Assembly: GCA_030544235.1 (NCBI GenBank)
Contig: CM060470.1
Coordinates: 31,174,809-31,238,808 of the forward strand
Length of the DNA: 64,000 bases
Source of the DNA: Lepturacanthus savala
Taxonomy: Eukaryota; Chordata; Actinopteri; Scombriformes; Trichiuridae
Direction of reading: 5' to 3'
This document shows positions 59,924 to 64,000 of the stretch, one piece after another. How positions within the stretch are numbered: the first letter of the stretch is position 1; each line of letters begins with the position of its first letter. The notes beneath the pieces were generated by a model, which saw nothing but the letters and a program-made list of their open reading frames with translations, ran no database searches and was not told the origin of the DNA. The position numbers and the translations under genes were made by a program.

Positions 59924-62183
59924 TTATTATTATTCTCGTCCGAAATGAATTGCCTTTTTGAGGCCTTTCCCATACCTCAAAACTCACCAAAATTGCTGTG
60001 CACACCTGGAGTCGCGAAAATTTACGTATTCTATAGGTCTCCAGCATGGACACACAAAAATGGCTCTACAGCGCCCCCTGGAAATTTTCAAAACACCCTC
60101 CGCATTGGGCTTAGTTTTACCAATCGTCATGAAATTCGGCACACACCTTCATCATGCCAAGACACACCAAAAAGCCTCTTGACACCATGGTGAAATCACA
60201 ACAGGAAGTCGGCCATCTTGAATTGAAATTTCGCCAAAAGGGCGATTTTGGCCATTTCCACACCTCGCATCTGTGCGAACTTGTCCTAGAGATTACAAGG
60301 TCACGACCTCAAACTCGGCCAGGATGCTCTCAAGGCATGTGTGATTCAAAGTTATCAAAACCGTTTTCCTAAGTCTTACGGTCTGGCTGTGGTGGCCCCG
60401 CCTTTTTTGGTCATCGCTTCAGAGCTCGCCATCTAACTTTGAATGGCTGTCACGCCCACATACTTTACTCTATCAGCTTCAAACTGACTGGACGTGACCA
60501 TGGCTCCGCCCCCAGTGTTTTGACATCATGATTACCCACTTAGTATGTGGCGCCCCCTAGTGGTAACAGGAAGTGACCTTTTTTTTCTTTTACATGTACT
60601 AAAGACACATCGTTCAACTTAGAAACTTCATTCCACCTCTAAAACATGTAGAACACATTGGTGAAGCTATATGATGAACGCTGTAAGGCCACGCCCTATG
60701 GCGTCCGTGTGGTGAGGCGGCAACGATCGATCCCTCGCCATGAAAATACGTTTGGCTTTTTGGTGGCTTTAACGATCACTTATCGTCATGAAAATGGATA
60801 CACAGGTCAAAGGTGAGATCCTCTATGATTTGATAGGGGCAATCCACATGGGTGGGGCCAAATGCCTCTCTAGCGCCCCCTGGAAACTTTCAAAAACCCC
60901 TCCACATAGGGGTTAGTACATCCTACAGTCATGAAATTCGGCACACTCCTTAATCATTCCGAGACGCACAAAAAAGCCTCATGACGTCATGGTGAAATCC
61001 CCACAGGAAGTCGGCCATCTTGAATTGAATGGTCGATTTTTGGCGATTTCCACACCTCGCATCTGTGCGATCTTCTCCCAGAGATTACAAGGTATGGAAC
61101 TCAAAGTCGGCCAGGATGCTCTCAAGGCATGTGTGATTCCAAGTTATAATAAAAAGCGTTTTCCTAAGTCTTACGGTCTGGCCGTAGTGGCCACGCCTTT
61201 TCTGGTCATCGCTTCAGAGCTCGCCATCTGACTTTGAATGGCTGTCACGCCCACATACTTTACTCTATCAGCTTCAAACTGACTGGACGTGACCATGGCT
61301 CCGCCCCCAGTGTTTTGACATCATGGTTACCCACTTAATAGGTGGCGCCCCCTGGTGGTAACAGGAAGTGACTTTTTTTACTTTAATATGTACTGAAAAC
61401 ACATCATTAAACTTAGAAACTTCATTCCACCTCTAAAACATGTAGAACACATTGGTGAAACTCTGTGATGAACGCTGTGAGGCCACACCCTATGGCGTCC
61501 GTGTGGCGAGGCGGCGACGATCACTCGCAGTGAAAATACGTTTGGCTTTTTGATGGCTTTAATGATCGCTTATCGGCATGAAAATGGAAACACAGGTCAA
61601 GGGGGGCAGGATCTTTGATCTGATATGGATGACCCACATGGGAGGGGCTAAATACCTCTATAGCGCCCCCTATAAATATTCAATAGACCCTCCATAGGGT
61701 TTCTTTTATCGTAGAAACATGAAATTCGGTACACACGTGTATCTTGTCCAGACAAGCATAAAAGTCTCTGGCACCAACGGTCTATGTCAAACAGGAAGTC
61801 TGCTGCCCCCTGGTGGACACAGTTAACTTGTCATAACTCCGTCCCACATAAACCGATCTGCCTCAAACTTCACACATGTGATCAGGATGGGTCCCTCTGC
61901 GCTCCACCCCAAGTTAGGCTACTGTGCTGCTGCCCCCTGGTGGTCACACCGTTAACGTCAAATAACTCTGTGTTGCAATGCACGATCTGCTCCAAACTTT
62001 ACATGTGTGATGAGAGCACAATGCACGCGCTACTCCGGCAGTGGCACGGAGAGGGGGCAATGGCGCGGGGGCGGTGGCATAGCAGGTCGGTGGCATGGCA
62101 GGGCGGTGGCATGGCAGGGCGGTGGCATGGCAGGGCGGTGGCATAGCATGGCGAGGGCCCGTTAATGCTGCTTGCAGCACTAG
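59924..62183 (+). mobile_element. Type II body (B3), proposed continuation of head H3
   Basis: It starts TTATTATTATTCTCGTCCGA and shows high identity by eye to the body after H8 (62390 onwards). It contains an internal duplication: about 60040-60830 resembles about 60840-61620 (TCATCGCTTCAGAGCTCGCC and TGACTGGACGTGACCATGGC occur in each). It ends with a GGTGGCATGGCAGGGC minisatellite, GCGAGGGCCC, the GCTGCTTGCAGC hairpin and CTAG at 62180-62183. Confidence 0.75.
62060..62152 (+). repeat. 16-bp minisatellite near the B3 tail
   Basis: About five units of GGTGGCATGGCAGGGC with small changes. At the same place B1 and B2 have a different unit based on CCCATACCCCGA, so this slot varies between copies. 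Confidence 0.85.
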
Positions 62184-62188
62184 TTATT

Positions 62189-64000
62189 AGGGCCCGAGCG
62201 GCGACTGCGCAGCAGTCCGCGAAGGACCTATTGGAACTGCTCTGATTCTTTTTATTAGGGCCCGAGCGGCGACTGCGCAGCAGTCCGCGAAGGACCTATT
62301 GGAACTGCTTCGTTTATTAGGGCCCGAGCGGCGACTGCGCAGCAGTCCGCGAAGGACCTATTGGAACTGCTTCGTTTATTATTATTATTATTATTATTAT
62401 TCTCGTCCGAAATGAATTGCCTTTTTGAGGCCTTTCCCATACCTCAAAACTCACCAAAATTGCTGTGCACATCTGGAGTCGCGAAAATTTACGTATTCTA
62501 TAGGTCTCCAGCATGGACGCACAAAAATGGCTCTACAGCGCCCCCTGGAAATTTTCAAAACACCCTCCGCATTGGGCTTAGTTTTACCAATCGTCATGAA
62601 ATTCGGCACACACCTTCATCATGCCAAGACACACCAAAAAGCCTCTTGACACCATGGTGAAATCACAACAGGAAGTCGGCCATCTTGAATTGAAATTTCG
62701 CCAAAAGGGCGATTTTGGCCATTTCCACACCTCGCATCTGTGCGAACTTGTCCTAGAGATTACAAGGTCACGACCTCAAACTCGGCCAGGATGCTCTCAA
62801 GGCATGTGTGATTCAAAGTTATCAAAACCGTTTTCCTAAGTCTTACGGTCTGGCTGTGGTGGCCCCGCCTTTTTTGGTCATCGCTTCAGAGCTCGCCATC
62901 TAACTTTGAATGGCTGTCACGCCCACATACTTTACTCTATCAGCTTCAAACTGACTGGACGTGACCATGGCTCCGCCCCCAGTGTTTTGACATCATGATT
63001 ACCCACTTAGTATGTGGCGCCCCCTAGTGGTAACAGGAAGTGACCTTTTTTTTCTTTTACATGTACTAAAGACACATCGTTCAACTTAGAAACTTCATTC
63101 CACCTCTAAAACATGTAGAACACATTGGTGAAGCTATATGATGAACGCTGTAAGGCCACGCCCTATGGCGTCCGTGTGGTGAGGCAGTAACGATCGATCC
63201 CTCGCCATGAAAATACGTTTGGCTTTTTGATGGCTTTAACGATGACTTATCATCATGAAAATGGAAACACAGGTCAAAGGTGGCATCCTCTATGATTTGA
63301 TAGGGGCAACCCACATGGGTGGGGCCAAATGCCTCTGTAGCGCCCCCTGGAAACTTTCAAAAACCCCTCCTCATAGGGGTTAGTAAATCCTACAGTCATG
63401 AAATTCGGCACACACCTTAATCATTCCGAGACGCACAAAAAAGCCTCATGACGTCATGGTGAAATCCCCACAGGAAGTCGGCCATCTTGAATTGAATGGG
63501 CGATTTTTGGCGATTTCCACACCTTGCCTCTGATCGATCTCCTCCTACAGCTTTTACAGTATACAGCTTAAACTTTGCCAGGATGTTCTCAATGGATGTG
63601 TGATAAAACAATCATTCAAAGCCTTTTGTGAAGTCACACGGTCTGGACTTGGCGGCCCCGCCATTTTGGGTCACTCGCCATGTAAATACGTTTGGCTTTT
63701 TGATGGCTTCACCAACATTATATCATCATGAAAATGGATTCACAGGTTAATGGTGCAAAGACTTTGACCTGATGATGGCGACTTCCATGGGTGGGGCTAA
63801 ATACCTCTATAGCGCCCCCTTTAAATATTCAATAGCCCCTCTCCATAGGGTTTCTTTTATCGTAGAAACATGAAATTCGGTACACACGTGTATCTTGACC
63901 AGACAAACATAAAAGTCTCCGGCACCAACGGTCTATGTCAAACAGGAAGTCTGCTGCCCCCTGGTGGACACATTTAACTTGTCATAACTCTGTCCCACAT
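62189..64000 (+). mobile_element. Three further heads (H6-H8) and a type II body (B4) running off the window
   Basis: Heads begin at 62189, 62257 and 62319. H8 leads through (ATT)n into TCTCGTCCGAAATGAATTGC and a body like B3, about 2467 bp further on with few differences. The window ends before its tail. Confidence 0.85.

Noticed and set aside
61784..62146. 120-codon + strand frame with repeated RWHGRAVA-like residues
   Set aside because: It is simply the translation of the repeat body and its minisatellite; there is no start context or family likeness.

Overview
The window is nuclear DNA of a ray-finned (teleost-type) fish. Three intron-containing vertebrate genes are recognisable, and the repeats are typical of fish: Tc1/mariner, hAT, L2 and RTE/Rex-type LINEs, a tRNA-headed SINE-like repeat, Ty3/Gypsy, and long modular GC-rich repeats. 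No bacterial-style operons, rRNA, functional tRNA or CRISPR arrays were seen. All names come from reading translations and splice signals by eye; no database search was run.

Region 1 (1-8 kb) holds two genes that converge tail to tail. On the + strand are the last three coding exons of the Golgi pH regulator gene gpr89 (194-738). On the - strand is a complete seven-exon coding model for pdzk1 (NHERF3, four PDZ domains; 6682 down to 1656, 517 aa). The two stop codons lie about 0.9 kb apart. The same neighbours are found at human 1q21, so this looks like old vertebrate synteny. The pdzk1 introns carry a TTAA-flanked MITE and other transposon relics.

Region 2 (8-14 kb) is AT-rich intergenic DNA with three copies or pieces of a SINE-like repeat. 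I see no gene in it.

Region 3 (14.3-46.3 kb) is a cholecystokinin/gastrin receptor gene of the type B (CCK2R, cckbr) class. Its five coding exons sit at 14706-14853, 28440-28694, 31273-31534, 37487-37614 and 45749-46290. The splice phases are consistent and give a 444-aa class A GPCR. The large introns are graveyards of mobile elements: a Tc1/IS630-like transposase remnant, hAT remnants, a deleted Ty3/Gypsy element with a 5-bp target duplication and a nested hAT MITE, SINE-like copies, a Tc1 transposase remnant, an RTE/Rex-type LINE split by a hAT element that keeps a BED zinc finger, a Tc1/LINE chimera and L2 pieces. Intron 4 also has an apparently perfect 163-bp duplication just upstream of the last exon.

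Region 4 (46.3-56 kb) is 3' flank and intergenic DNA with one large degenerate L2-clade LINE (48.7-50.9 kb, - strand) and simple repeats.

Region 5 (56.0-64.0 kb, running off the end) is the most unusual part. It consists only of copies of a long modular repeat that starts with AGGGCCCGAGCGGCGACTGC and ends in a hairpin followed by CTAG-TTATT. Eight heads and three tails can be read like brackets, which implies insertions nested in one another at the TTATT tract just inside each head. The bodies are studded with CTCF-like, YY1-like, ETS-like and CRE-like words. This is the best candidate for a little-described system in the window.
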